The notes below the pieces were generated by a model. It worked only from the letters and a program-made list of their open reading frames with translations. It did not search any database and had not been told where the DNA came from. The translations under genes and the position numbers were made by a program. This document shows, piece by piece, positions 7,814 to 15,080 of a DNA stretch of 20,034 nucleotides. The DNA lies in the NCBI GenBank assembly GCA_021784615.1, contig JAJYHU010000435.1, positions 1 to 20,034 of the forward strand. Direction: 5' to 3'. Source of the DNA: Acidobacteriota bacterium (GTDB lineage Bacteria > Acidobacteriota > Terriglobia > UBA7540). The stretch's first letter is position 1. Each line of letters opens with the position of its first letter.

Positions 7814-10800
7814 TTAATAATAGGCCACAACTTTCAGTTCGCCGCCGGCTCGCGGCAGGTTGATCCATTCCTTCGCGACATCATAGTTTTTCCATTCCCT
7901 GCCGTTGATGGTTACTCTCTTGATTGGCGAGCGGGCGGGGTGCCGCAGGCGCAGGTATAAGTTGGCCGGCTGGTTCCGGCTGGGAGGGTTTACGGTTGCC
8001 TCGATGCGGCCTTGGCTGGCGTGGGACTCAATCCGGTATGAGAGTTCGCCGAAATAGCTGGGCGCTTGCCGGACCACGATCCGCTTGTTCTCATCCAGCC
8101 AGCGGCGCGGAGTGCCGCGCGCCAAATAGAGGTCATTGCCCGTTTCCATCACCAGCATGCTTCTGAATTGATGGAAAAACCAGCTTTCCTCGTGGGTCTT
8201 GTTGGGCTGTCCGCCGCTGCCGTCAAGCTCCTCCATAAAAGTAAGCGTCTGCGGATCGGAAATCGCCGCCAGCGTGTTGAAGAATCCCCTTAAGAAATTC
8301 GGGATCTGGTCCCGCTCGAGATAAGCGTCCTGATAGTGCACGTAGTAGGGCTGAAGTTTGTCGAATCCTCCCAGGTTAAACCAGTCCGTCGCCAGGTTGT
8401 CCAAATCCACCCGTGACGGCAGCGGCGAGTACAGGAAGAAGTGATCCTCGAAGGAATTCAGCATGGCAGTCACTTCCGGGCTGTGGGGCTCCACGACTTC
8501 AGTTTTCAAGATATGGAAAGGTCCTATCGTCACGTCATACACGTATCCGTGGCGAGGGTCCGGGTCCACAGAATCCTGCACTTCGCTGCTGAGACCTCGC
8601 AAGCCAAGATAGGGTGGAACAACCGGCACGGAAGTGTTGTCTCTCAGCCGCGATACCGGCGATAGAACCATGCTTTCCTCGAGCGCCTTGCGGATCGCTT
8701 GCAGGTAATCGGCGGCTTCGTCCGCGATCCGCCGGGCGTTTGCGGGATCGACCTCTTTGAGGACATGAGCGGATTTCTTCAGGCCCAGGTAGAAGAATCC
8801 ATTCAGCATAAAGCTGTATTCCCAATCCCTCGGGTCCGCTACGCACCCGGCGGGCGCAAGCCCGTAAGAAAGCGGTTTGCGGCCGCCCGGCAGCAGCTTC
8901 ATCGTCCGCTTCCGTTCCCGGATGATGAACTCGCATCCCGCTACAATCTGCGGAGCCGCCTTGCGCAGCCATTCTTTATCGCCGGTGTAAAGATAATGCT
9001 CAGCCAAGGTCCAAAGGACCGCGCCCTGGTCGATGGTATAGATAGGCCAGAAGTGATAGAAGCCGCCCTCCTTGGACGCATAGTCTCCGGCAGGAGTGGA
9101 ATCCCCTTGGGTTGAGAGCCACGCCCGCAGGCACTTTTCCGCGCGCGAGTGAAGCCCGCGCATGTCCAGGGCCTGCATCACCGGGCTGCTTTCACTGCCA
9201 ATGCTTCCGTAATAAAACATGCCCACATTGGGATAGAATTCCCCGCGCTTTGCATCTTTAGTCAGCGCCAGAAGAAAATGGTGCAGGCTCGCGTTGTAGA
9301 CATTCTGCAAGTGCTCGTCGGGAATTTCGACCTGCATTCCCTTGGCCAACAGATCCTTCCAATCCTGCTTTGTCGATGCGAGAAGCTTTTCATAATCGAG
9401 TCCCTGAAGGACCGCAATCCCGGCGGGGCAGGGCAGCGGCTCGCCGGGAATAACCGTGTGGATGGTGTGCTCCTCGCCGGGATCGAGCAGGAGCGAATAC
9501 CTGGCGGCGCCCACTTCGGGAACCAGCGACAACGATCCGCTGCCATGGGTATCGACGTAGCAGATGAGATGCTTTGCGCCGTCCTCAATGATGGCGACGG
9601 CGTTTCCCTTTAAGCAGGGTTCCCAGGCATTTGCGGGATTGGCGGGAATGGCTCCAAAGGTCATGTGCCCGTTGGCAGGCTTCCACGGTCTGATGTAATA
9701 GCGCGCGGTGTTCGGAAGCGTGGAATTGTTGCGGATCGTCAGCCGCGAAATCAGGAGCACAGGCTCAACTCCGCTCAGTTGAGACTCATCAATGCTGCCG
9801 CCAGAATGTTGCAACACGGCGTAGTCAGTTCGCTCAAACGCCAGTTGGTTTTCGCTCCACGCCGACCTGATGATAGGCAGCCAGCCTTCTTCGAGCGCCT
9901 GTTGCTTGGGCCTTTCAGATGTGAAAAGGCCGCTCAAGTCATTTGCGGGTTTCTCGAACAGCGTGCTCTGGCCGGTTGTCGAAAAATACACGGCGAACTT
10001 GGGCGTGATCGGATGTCCACGGATCGGGTCGTTATATCCCGCCACTAAATGACCGTCGGGGGCGATGCCGAACTTGTGATTATTGGAATCGACGCCGACA
10101 AAGGAAAGCGTCACGCGGCTTGCGTGGATATGTTGATAAGCATTCTCCAGGGTTTGCTCGGGATGCCCGCGAACGGCGTCAATGATTCTTTTTCTTCCCA
10201 TGTTTTGCCGGCGGTAGGATTCCCTGTCCAAGGCAAGAGATGCTTTGCGGACGTATATCCCGAAGTCCGGGATGTCAATGGGTTCCTGCTCGATGGCCTC
10301 CGCGGGCAGGAAGGAGACCTGGCAGGCCTTGGTTCGAAGCGTCAGGATCGAGCGGTCCTGCGGCTCGCCACATGCATACAGAACCCGGACTACAATGCCA
10401 GAAATCTTCCCGCCCCCGGCCGTCGAGGTCCATGAGAAGCCGTCGCCTAACTGGGTGTTTCCGATGGGTTCAATATCCAGAACTTGGCCGTTGTATTTCT
10501 CCAGCTTTCCGCCGTAAGAAGTCTCCGGCCCACGGTGCCCCCACTCGATCCGGATCTCTCCGCTTCTCCAGACTGACTGGCCGTAAACAGCAAACTTTTC
10601 AATCTCGACCTGTTCTTGAGCTTGAAAGCGCAGCCGAACTTTGCACGTTCGCCGCGGCGCAAAGTGGAAGGTCCAGGTCCGTCCGTCTTTTTTGAGGTCA
10701 GCTCCCTGGAGAGGGGATTCCTGCAACGCTTCCCACTCGCCCTGGCGGCTGGTGATGCCCTTCCAATACTCTAAGAACGTTTTCCCCAGGTTTGGAACCT

Positions 10801-11149
10801 TGTTGTCGGAGGCAAATTGAACAACCACTCGCTGAACCGTGCGAAATTCCGGCCACTCGACCCCGACATCAAATTCCGACTGCTTCCAAGGCATTGTGGC
10901 AAGGTTCAACAGGGAGCGTGCTGCCCGGCTGGTGATCGAGGCTGCCTCTAATTTTGGCGTTGCTTCCGGGCTGATCCAGGACTGAATCTCGCCGCAGGCG
11001 GCTAAGTCCACCGGCTTTCCGGCCATTGAGTCGTCGATCCCGGCATTGCCGGACAAGCCGCCGTCGAGGGCGCTTGCGCCCCACAAGAGCTTCGATCCGG
11101 ATAGCGCCGTCACTGCCGCACAGTTGGAGAGAAAATGTCGTCTGTTCAT
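7814..11149 (-). CDS. Large exported protein resembling a six-hairpin glycosidase, family not recognised
   Basis: A 1111-residue protein starting M-N-R-R-H-F-L-S with a following hydrophobic stretch, consistent with a Tat-type signal. Residues about 92-190 look like a discoidin/F5-8C-type carbohydrate-binding beta-sandwich. About 190-600 are beta-rich. About 605-945 are helical with repeated aromatic and acidic patches (for example F-Y-H-F-W-P-I-Y-T-I-D-Q-G and W-E-Y-S-F-M-L-N-G), resembling (alpha/alpha)6 glycosidases. The C-terminal about 150 residues form a beta domain like those after the barrel in rhamnosidase-type enzymes. I cannot place it in a named GH family or point confidently to catalytic residues; several Asp and Glu in the helical part are candidates. 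The start has only a weak Shine-Dalgarno (GGA about 9 nt upstream). Its neighbours suggest a role on the same polysaccharide. Confidence 0.7.
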   Translation of the reverse strand: MNRRHFLSNCAAVTALSGSKLLWGASALDGGLSGNAGIDDSMAGKPVDLAACGEIQSWISPEATPKLEAASITSRAARSLLNLATMPWKQSEFDVGVEWPEFRTVQRVVVQFASDNKVPNLGKTFLEYWKGITSRQGEWEALQESPLQGADLKKDGRTWTFHFAPRRTCKVRLRFQAQEQVEIEKFAVYGQSVWRSGEIRIEWGHRGPETSYGGKLEKYNGQVLDIEPIGNTQLGDGFSWTSTAGGGKISGIVVRVLYACGEPQDRSILTLRTKACQVSFLPAEAIEQEPIDIPDFGIYVRKASLALDRESYRRQNMGRKRIIDAVRGHPEQTLENAYQHIHASRVTLSFVGVDSNNHKFGIAPDGHLVAGYNDPIRGHPITPKFAVYFSTTGQSTLFEKPANDLSGLFTSERPKQQALEEGWLPIIRSAWSENQLAFERTDYAVLQHSGGSIDESQLSGVEPVLLISRLTIRNNSTLPNTARYYIRPWKPANGHMTFGAIPANPANAWEPCLKGNAVAIIEDGAKHLICYVDTHGSGSLSLVPEVGAARYSLLLDPGEEHTIHTVIPGEPLPCPAGIAVLQGLDYEKLLASTKQDWKDLLAKGMQVEIPDEHLQNVYNASLHHFLLALTKDAKRGEFYPNVGMFYYGSIGSESSPVMQALDMRGLHSRAEKCLRAWLSTQGDSTPAGDYASKEGGFYHFWPIYTIDQGAVLWTLAEHYLYTGDKEWLRKAAPQIVAGCEFIIRERKRTMKLLPGGRKPLSYGLAPAGCVADPRDWEYSFMLNGFFYLGLKKSAHVLKEVDPANARRIADEAADYLQAIRKALEESMVLSPVSRLRDNTSVPVVPPYLGLRGLSSEVQDSVDPDPRHGYVYDVTIGPFHILKTEVVEPHSPEVTAMLNSFEDHFFLYSPLPSRVDLDNLATDWFNLGGFDKLQPYYVHYQDAYLERDQIPNFLRGFFNTLAAISDPQTLTFMEELDGSGGQPNKTHEESWFFHQFRSMLVMETGNDLYLARGTPRRWLDENKRIVVRQAPSYFGELSYRIESHASQGRIEATVNPPSRNQPANLYLRLRHPARSPIKRVTINGREWKNYDVAKEWINLPRAGGELKVVAYY

Positions 11150-11207
11150 TTCAGTTTTCCGTGTTGTCTGCTTCTATTTATTGGAACACAACTGCAAGAA
11201 CAGCAGT

Positions 11208-11236
11208 GTTATATTACCGCTCTACGGCCTTGTCCG
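11208..11236 (-). promoter_or_regulatory. Probable promoter for the 7814-11149 gene
   Basis: On the minus strand CGGACA (11231-11236) and TATAAC (11208-11213) are separated by exactly 17 nt, matching sigma70 hexamers at 4/6 and 5/6. Transcription would begin about 50 nt before the ATG at 11149. A 5-bp dyad (ACTGC at 11191-11195, GCAGT at 11203-11207) lies just downstream of the -10. Confidence 0.35.
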
Positions 11237-11362
11237 CCGGCTTTATTTGCCCGGAACGCGGGCCAAAGGAGCAAGTTTGCGTTACTATGATAATCAACGC
11301 GAGAGGCTTTGCGGCATGCGAAGCCATCAACTGTGAGGGGCAGGATCTGGCGATGCAAAACA

Positions 11363-11395
11363 GGTTTCCTGCTGCGGAGCCGCTTCCTGGAAACC
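11363..11395. repeat. Inverted repeat GGTTTCC/GGAAACC with an inner hairpin
   Basis: Perfect 7-bp arms at 11363-11369 and 11389-11395 enclose 19 nt that contain a further small stem (GCGG, AG, CCGC). It sits in the middle of the divergent spacer, so it could be a regulator site or an RNA structure. No T-run flanks it on either strand. Confidence 0.35.
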
Positions 11396-11611
11396 ATTCA
11401 TTAGGGCGCTGAACTCTGGCTTAGCGTTGTGCCGCTATGCCAATGGCGCGATCATCTGGCAAATGCCTCTCTCGCCCCCGAACCTGCTGCTGCAAGTGGC
11501 TCGCTCTTTTGGTGCCGGCGACTTTTCACCCTCGGCGGCGCGCTGCGGACGAATGGCAACTCGTCCTTAATGGACAGGAATGGTTTGCGCGTGGAAGGCG
11601 CCGGGTTATAG

Positions 11612-11631
11612 GGCAAGCCCGCTGCCTTGCC
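11612..11631. repeat. Inverted repeat GGCAAG-N8-CTTGCC upstream of the SGNH hydrolase
   Basis: Perfect 6-bp arms around an 8-nt centre, about 100 bp upstream of the SGNH start codon. It could be an operator or a 5'-leader hairpin. I could not identify a good promoter next to it. Confidence 0.3.
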
Positions 11632-11722
11632 GGGAGTCCCACTGGACAGGTTCACTCCTTGCCATATTCCTACCGCAAAACGCAAAGATGTGGCAGAATG
11701 CATGGCGGTAATATCATCCTAC

Positions 11723-11728
11723 GGAGGA
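11723..11728 (+). promoter_or_regulatory. Strong ribosome binding site of the SGNH hydrolase gene
   Basis: GGAGGA lies four to five bases upstream of the ATG at 11733, one of the clearest Shine-Dalgarno sequences in the window. It fixes the start of the SGNH hydrolase directly before its Sec signal. Confidence 0.7.
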
Positions 11729-11732
11729 ATTC

Positions 11733-13130
11733 ATGAAAGTCTCAAAATGGTGTCTGGCTGTCGGGCTGCTGGCCCTGGGTTTTGCGCGGCCTGGCCTTGC
11801 GGCATCGCGGCACTTTGTTTTGCAGAATGGCGAGCGGGTCCTGTTTTACGGTGACAGCATCACGGAGCAGCGTTACTATGGCGTCGCAGTCGAGACCTAC
11901 GTGCGCACGCGGTACCCGAATCTTGATGTGAAATTCAGAAATTCCGCAGTGGGCGGCGCAACTGTTAGGGGGAACTGGACGGCTCCGGTGGACCTGAGCC
12001 TCTCGCGCGACGTTTTCCCTTTCAAACCGAATATCGTCACTATCATGCTGGGGATGAACGACGGCAGTTACCGGCCTTTCGACCCGGCCATTTTCAATAC
12101 TTATAAGATGGGTTACGAGCACCTCATCCAGTCTCTCCAGGAGCATTTGCCCGGCGTCAAAATTGTGCTGATTGAGCCGACGCCTTGGGACGACATTACT
12201 CTTGAGCCGTCGTACCCTCGCAATCCGGAGAATGCTCCGGGTGGATATGACAGCGTGATGCGCCGCTACAGCCAGTTTGTGCGCGAACTCGGCGCGGAAC
12301 ACCACCTCCAGGTGGTGGACTTCCACACGCCGCTGGTCAAGCTGATGGAAGAGGCGAAAAAGACCGATCCGGCGCTGATGCATAAGATTATTCCCGGCCG
12401 GGTCCATCCCGGCGCCAGCGCGGAATTGGTGATGGCCCAGACACTGCTGAAGGCCTGGAATGCGCCCGCGATGGTCAGCGACGTTCAAATCAACGCTGGG
12501 GCATCATCCGTCAAGCAGTCTGAGAATGCGCGCGTCACGGACGTACATGCCGGGAAGGGAAAAGTTTCCTGGACTGAGACCGACAAGGCGCTGCCTTATC
12601 CCATCATGACGCTGCACTCCACAAAGTGGCCGCAGTTTCCGCCCGACCCTTTCGAAGGATATAAGATGGAAATCTTCTGGAAAATGCCGCCGCTCAGTTC
12701 TGCTGAAATTAATCCCGTTGCCGCTCTGGTGACTAAGCTGAGCGGAATGTATGAGGCGCTCGACAACGAGATGCTGCGCGTCTCGGGCCTCGAAGCGAAC
12801 GAGTATGCCCTCAAGATCGATGGCAAGCCGGTGGGAACCTTCAGGCGGCAGCAACTGGCGAGCGGGATCAACCTGGCGCGGTATGACACGCCGATGATGG
12901 AGCAGGCCTATAACGTTATGACCTTGGTCTGGCATCGCGTGGACGTCCGCTTTTATGAATGGCGGGCCATTCAGGTACCGCTCGGAAGGCTTGATGCTCC
13001 GGGCCTTCAGGACGGCGTGGCCAATATGCTTGCGACACTCGACCGGGTACAGGATGGCTTGGTGGCCCAGGCACGCTCAGCCGCCCAGCCCCAGGCCCAT
13101 CACTATGAACTGACCGCTGTAACGCAATAA
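11733..13130 (+). CDS. Secreted SGNH/GDSL-family hydrolase, catalytic Asp position changed to Gly
   Basis: A 465-residue protein with a Sec-type signal peptide (M-K-V-S-K-W, hydrophobic core, cleavage near A23-A24). Residues about 27-243 form an SGNH hydrolase: block I G-D-S-I-T with nucleophile S42, block II glycine near G74-G75, block III G-M-N-D with N109, and block V histidine H225 in R-V-H-P-G. The Asp expected three residues before that His is glycine here (G222), so the classical triad is incomplete. Residues about 245-465 form an uncharacterised C-terminal region. The family includes carbohydrate esterases such as acetyl- or rhamnogalacturonan-acetylesterases, and the glycosidase neighbours fit a de-esterification role, but the substrate is not visible. 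The start is fixed by GGAGGA upstream. A 231-bp structured spacer follows before the next gene. Confidence 0.85.
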   Translation: MKVSKWCLAVGLLALGFARPGLAASRHFVLQNGERVLFYGDSITEQRYYGVAVETYVRTRYPNLDVKFRNSAVGGATVRGNWTAPVDLSLSRDVFPFKPNIVTIMLGMNDGSYRPFDPAIFNTYKMGYEHLIQSLQEHLPGVKIVLIEPTPWDDITLEPSYPRNPENAPGGYDSVMRRYSQFVRELGAEHHLQVVDFHTPLVKLMEEAKKTDPALMHKIIPGRVHPGASAELVMAQTLLKAWNAPAMVSDVQINAGASSVKQSENARVTDVHAGKGKVSWTETDKALPYPIMTLHSTKWPQFPPDPFEGYKMEIFWKMPPLSSAEINPVAALVTKLSGMYEALDNEMLRVSGLEANEYALKIDGKPVGTFRRQQLASGINLARYDTPMMEQAYNVMTLVWHRVDVRFYEWRAIQVPLGRLDAPGLQDGVANMLATLDRVQDGLVAQARSAAQPQAHHYELTAVTQ

Positions 13131-13170
13131 CCCGGCGGTTGAAGATGGCGGTGAGAGAGTCGGCGGGTGG

Positions 13171-13199
13171 GCATACATCGCGGTTCTAGCGATGTGTGC
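13171..13199 (+). other. Strong 11-bp stem-loop downstream of the SGNH hydrolase
   Basis: Arms GCATACATCGC (13171-13181) and GCGATGTGTGC (13189-13199) pair over 11 positions around a 7-nt loop, with one U-G wobble. It begins 41 nt after the SGNH stop codon. No U-tract follows, so it is not a classical terminator. It may protect the upstream mRNA, be part of a leader for the next gene, or be a protein-binding dyad. Confidence 0.55.
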
Positions 13200-13259
13200 G
13201 GTCACGGAAGGGAATCCATGCCACCTGCCGGGGCGTGCCGGGATTGTTGCTCGATACGC

Positions 13260-13288
13260 GCGCACATGGCACAATGCTCCATGTGCGC
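13260..13288 (+). other. Second strong stem-loop, perfect 10-bp arms, in the same spacer
   Basis: Arms GCGCACATGG (13260-13269) and CCATGTGCGC (13279-13288) are perfectly complementary around a 9-nt loop. It lies about 74 nt upstream of the next start codon and 60 nt after the previous stem-loop. No T-run follows. Two such hairpins in 120 bp imply a structured intergenic RNA or regulatory region. Confidence 0.55.
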
Positions 13289-13322
13289 TCCACCCATGAC
13301 CCGCGGCATGGAAAGCGTGCCC

Positions 13323-13332
13323 TGGCCGGCCA
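13323..13332. repeat. Perfect 10-bp palindrome TGGCCGGCCA
   Basis: A perfect palindrome directly followed by the A/T-rich tract AAATAAAT, 30 bp upstream of the next start codon. It could be a regulator site or a short hairpin near the ribosome binding site. Confidence 0.25.
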
Positions 13333-13350
13333 AAATAAATCCCGAGGTGG

Positions 13351-13355
13351 AAGGA
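13351..13355 (+). promoter_or_regulatory. Ribosome binding site deciding the start of the 13362 gene
   Basis: AAGGA, within a GAGGTGGAAGGA stretch, lies six bases upstream of the ATG at 13362. The reading frame stays open upstream to 13167. Only this start puts the T-R-R-N-F Tat motif at the extreme N-terminus, and the longer frame would run through both stem-loops. Confidence 0.65.
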
Positions 13356-13361
13356 TCGAAA

Positions 13362-14684
13362 ATGTCGATCACGCGCCGCAATTTTGTGCAGAAGGCCGTA
13401 GCGGGATCGAGCTTGCTGCTCGGAGATCTCAGGGGACTGAAAGCTTCGGACTCTTCTGATCCTGTGGCAGGCGCAGCCGGCGACCATGCCTCTCCACAAC
13501 ATGCGATCCCAGATCCGCTCTATGGAAAACCTGCTCCCATCACGGTGGCGGAGTTGGACAAGCGCGAGACGACAGGCGTCTCGGCATTCGAGGTAAGCGA
13601 TTATGCCCCCGGTCGTTACCAGGGATCGCTGGAGCCAAGTCCGCCCCACGCGGATCTGAACCCCAGGAAAGCCATTATCGTCATCTGGAAAGATAGATCC
13701 CACCGGTTTGTTTTCAGTCACGAGGCAAGCTACTGTCCTTGGGTGGAGCTTCCGGACGGGGTGGGCCTCTGCAACCAGTTTTTTGAAGGTAACAATGGCT
13801 GGGGAGAACTCTTCAACCAGAATGGCAGGAAGGAACACAATAGCTCCGTGGATATCGTCCAGAGCGGTCCCCGGCGGGTGTGGATTCGCTGGAACTACTG
13901 TTGCGTCAACATGGGGGATGATTCCCATCCTGCTTTGCGGGGGACGGAAGACTACGTGGCCTTGCCTAACGGTTACGTTTGGCGCCGCCTGACGTATGAA
14001 ACCTTAATGCCGGATAACCCCGATGGCTACAGTTGGCAACCGCTGGATTTCTTTGCGCTGGCGCCGAGCGGAACGGCGTGGAAAGATCTGTTCCCACAAG
14101 ACCCCCGGCACGGGGATTACCACGTAGGCTCCGTGATCGCCGCCTATTCGAACTCCCAGTATGACGTGTACTGGAGCGATGAAGGTAAGGCCCGCCGCCG
14201 GGGTGACGCCGGACGGCTGCTGGCAATCTCTCATTCGCCGGGATTTGCCATGGTGATGCCTTTCAAAGCGGGGTACTTATTTGTTGTTTTGGGAGGCGCC
14301 AGCGGGTTCCCGCCAGAAAAAAGTCAGGTTGTGGACCACTCCTTCAACGACACGGGCGGCTGGGGGTGGGGTTCGACACGCTGGGACCACTGGCCGATCG
14401 GATGGTTGAACTCTCAAACCCATGACTACAAGCCCGGCTCGCCTTATCCCTACAGTTTTGGCCCGTTTTCGCACTACATCGTGGACAAGCCCTTGAAGAA
14501 TCCGAAGATGGACTATCCCGCTGAGGTTCGCGATATGAAGCTCAATAAGTGGTCGGAGCGGCATGTGTATTACACGCTCGCGGGAATGAGCCGGGACCTT
14601 GAGTCCATCCGCAAGCTGGCGCGCCAGTGGCTCGACCAGGGCAATCGGTGCGCAGAACCTGAAAGCGTCGCAACTTTGCCCTAA
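13362..14684 (+). CDS. Tat-exported protein of unknown family
   Basis: A 440-residue protein beginning M-S-I-T-R-R-N-F with a following hydrophobic segment (K-A-V-A-G-S-S-L-L-L), a typical Tat signal. The mature part is rich in Trp, Tyr, Gly and Pro, with clusters such as G-G-W-G-W-G-S-T-R-W-D-H-W near residues 335-350 and N-Q-F-F-E-G-N-N-G-W-G-E near 140-150. This composition is usual for secreted beta-rich carbohydrate-active or carbohydrate-binding proteins. I recognise no named family and assign no reaction. It follows the SGNH hydrolase on the same strand, but the 231-bp structured spacer makes simple co-transcription uncertain. It is convergent with the GH98-like gene. The start was chosen for its ribosome binding site and signal motif over an upstream in-frame start at 13167. 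Confidence 0.7.
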   Translation: MSITRRNFVQKAVAGSSLLLGDLRGLKASDSSDPVAGAAGDHASPQHAIPDPLYGKPAPITVAELDKRETTGVSAFEVSDYAPGRYQGSLEPSPPHADLNPRKAIIVIWKDRSHRFVFSHEASYCPWVELPDGVGLCNQFFEGNNGWGELFNQNGRKEHNSSVDIVQSGPRRVWIRWNYCCVNMGDDSHPALRGTEDYVALPNGYVWRRLTYETLMPDNPDGYSWQPLDFFALAPSGTAWKDLFPQDPRHGDYHVGSVIAAYSNSQYDVYWSDEGKARRRGDAGRLLAISHSPGFAMVMPFKAGYLFVVLGGASGFPPEKSQVVDHSFNDTGGWGWGSTRWDHWPIGWLNSQTHDYKPGSPYPYSFGPFSHYIVDKPLKNPKMDYPAEVRDMKLNKWSERHVYYTLAGMSRDLESIRKLARQWLDQGNRCAEPESVATLP

Positions 14685-15080
14685 GGGAAACCGGCGAAGT
14701 TGGCATCTGGGCGGCTATCCTTACGCGAAACTGTTTGCGCAAGCTTGGGCCCAGTTGAGGGCCTCCCCCGCGCGTTGCTGAAAAAACACCTCCGTCAACA
14801 AGTTCGTTGCCCCGCTACCTCGGGAGGTTGAAATGCGCCCCGGCGGGCTCGGCCCGCACCGTCAACAGCGCGCCGGCGGGTCATCCCCAGCTCAAAAGCA
14901 GCTTGCGCGTCATCCTTTGGGCATCGCACGACTCCCAAACCCGCCCCTGCCGTCCAAATCCCAACTCAACCCGGCATTCAATCTATTGGTGAGAAATGCG
15001 GACTAATGCCGCGGAGCGGAGAGAGCCAGCCAATCCAAGAACGTAGCACCCGTCGGTGAATTTCTGGCTGGGAGTTGTTC
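14685..15080. other. 396-bp convergent spacer with hairpins and no gene
   Basis: It lies between the stops of the 13362-14684 (+) and 15081-16895 (-) genes. Short frames here have no coding character. A 6-bp hairpin (GCGGGC and GCCCGC, 3-nt loop) sits at 14843-14857 and a 12-bp near-palindrome at 14817-14828. A 7-bp dyad at 15026-15071 encloses a CACC-CGTC-GGTG mini-hairpin. These are the likely 3' ends of the two transcripts, but none has a T-tract. Confidence 0.45.
15026..15071 (-). terminator. Terminator-like double stem after the GH98-like gene
   Basis: Arms CCAGCCA (15026-15032) and TGGCTGG (15065-15071) pair perfectly around a loop holding the smaller CACC-CGTC-GGTG stem. It starts 10 nt past the GH98-like stop codon on the minus strand. 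The lack of a U-run keeps confidence low. Confidence 0.3.

Larger units (their letters stand above)
11150..11732. other. 583-bp divergent spacer without a convincing gene
   Basis: This region separates the 7814-11149 gene (-) from the SGNH hydrolase (+). Short open frames on both strands translate to Arg/Cys/Pro-rich sequence with no recognisable domain, so I call no gene. It holds a plausible minus-strand promoter at 11208-11236, a dyad at 11363-11395, another at 11612-11631, and a strong ribosome binding site at its right end. No transposon or tRNA remnant was recognised. The long spacer could hide a small RNA or a decayed gene. Confidence 0.5.

Noticed and set aside
11437..11736. A 99-codon frame in the 583-bp spacer
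   Set aside because: Cys/Arg-rich composition, no domain, no good ribosome binding site, and it overlaps the SGNH ribosome binding site and start.
13167..13361. Extension of the unknown Tat protein upstream to 13167
   Set aside because: It would place 65 odd residues before the Tat motif and translate through both stem-loops. The ATG at 13362 has a clear ribosome binding site.
14843..14857. GCGGGC-TCG-GCCCGC hairpin as a separate intrinsic terminator
   Set aside because: The stem is good but no T-tract follows on either strand and it lies over 150 bp from either stop codon, so it is mentioned only within the spacer.
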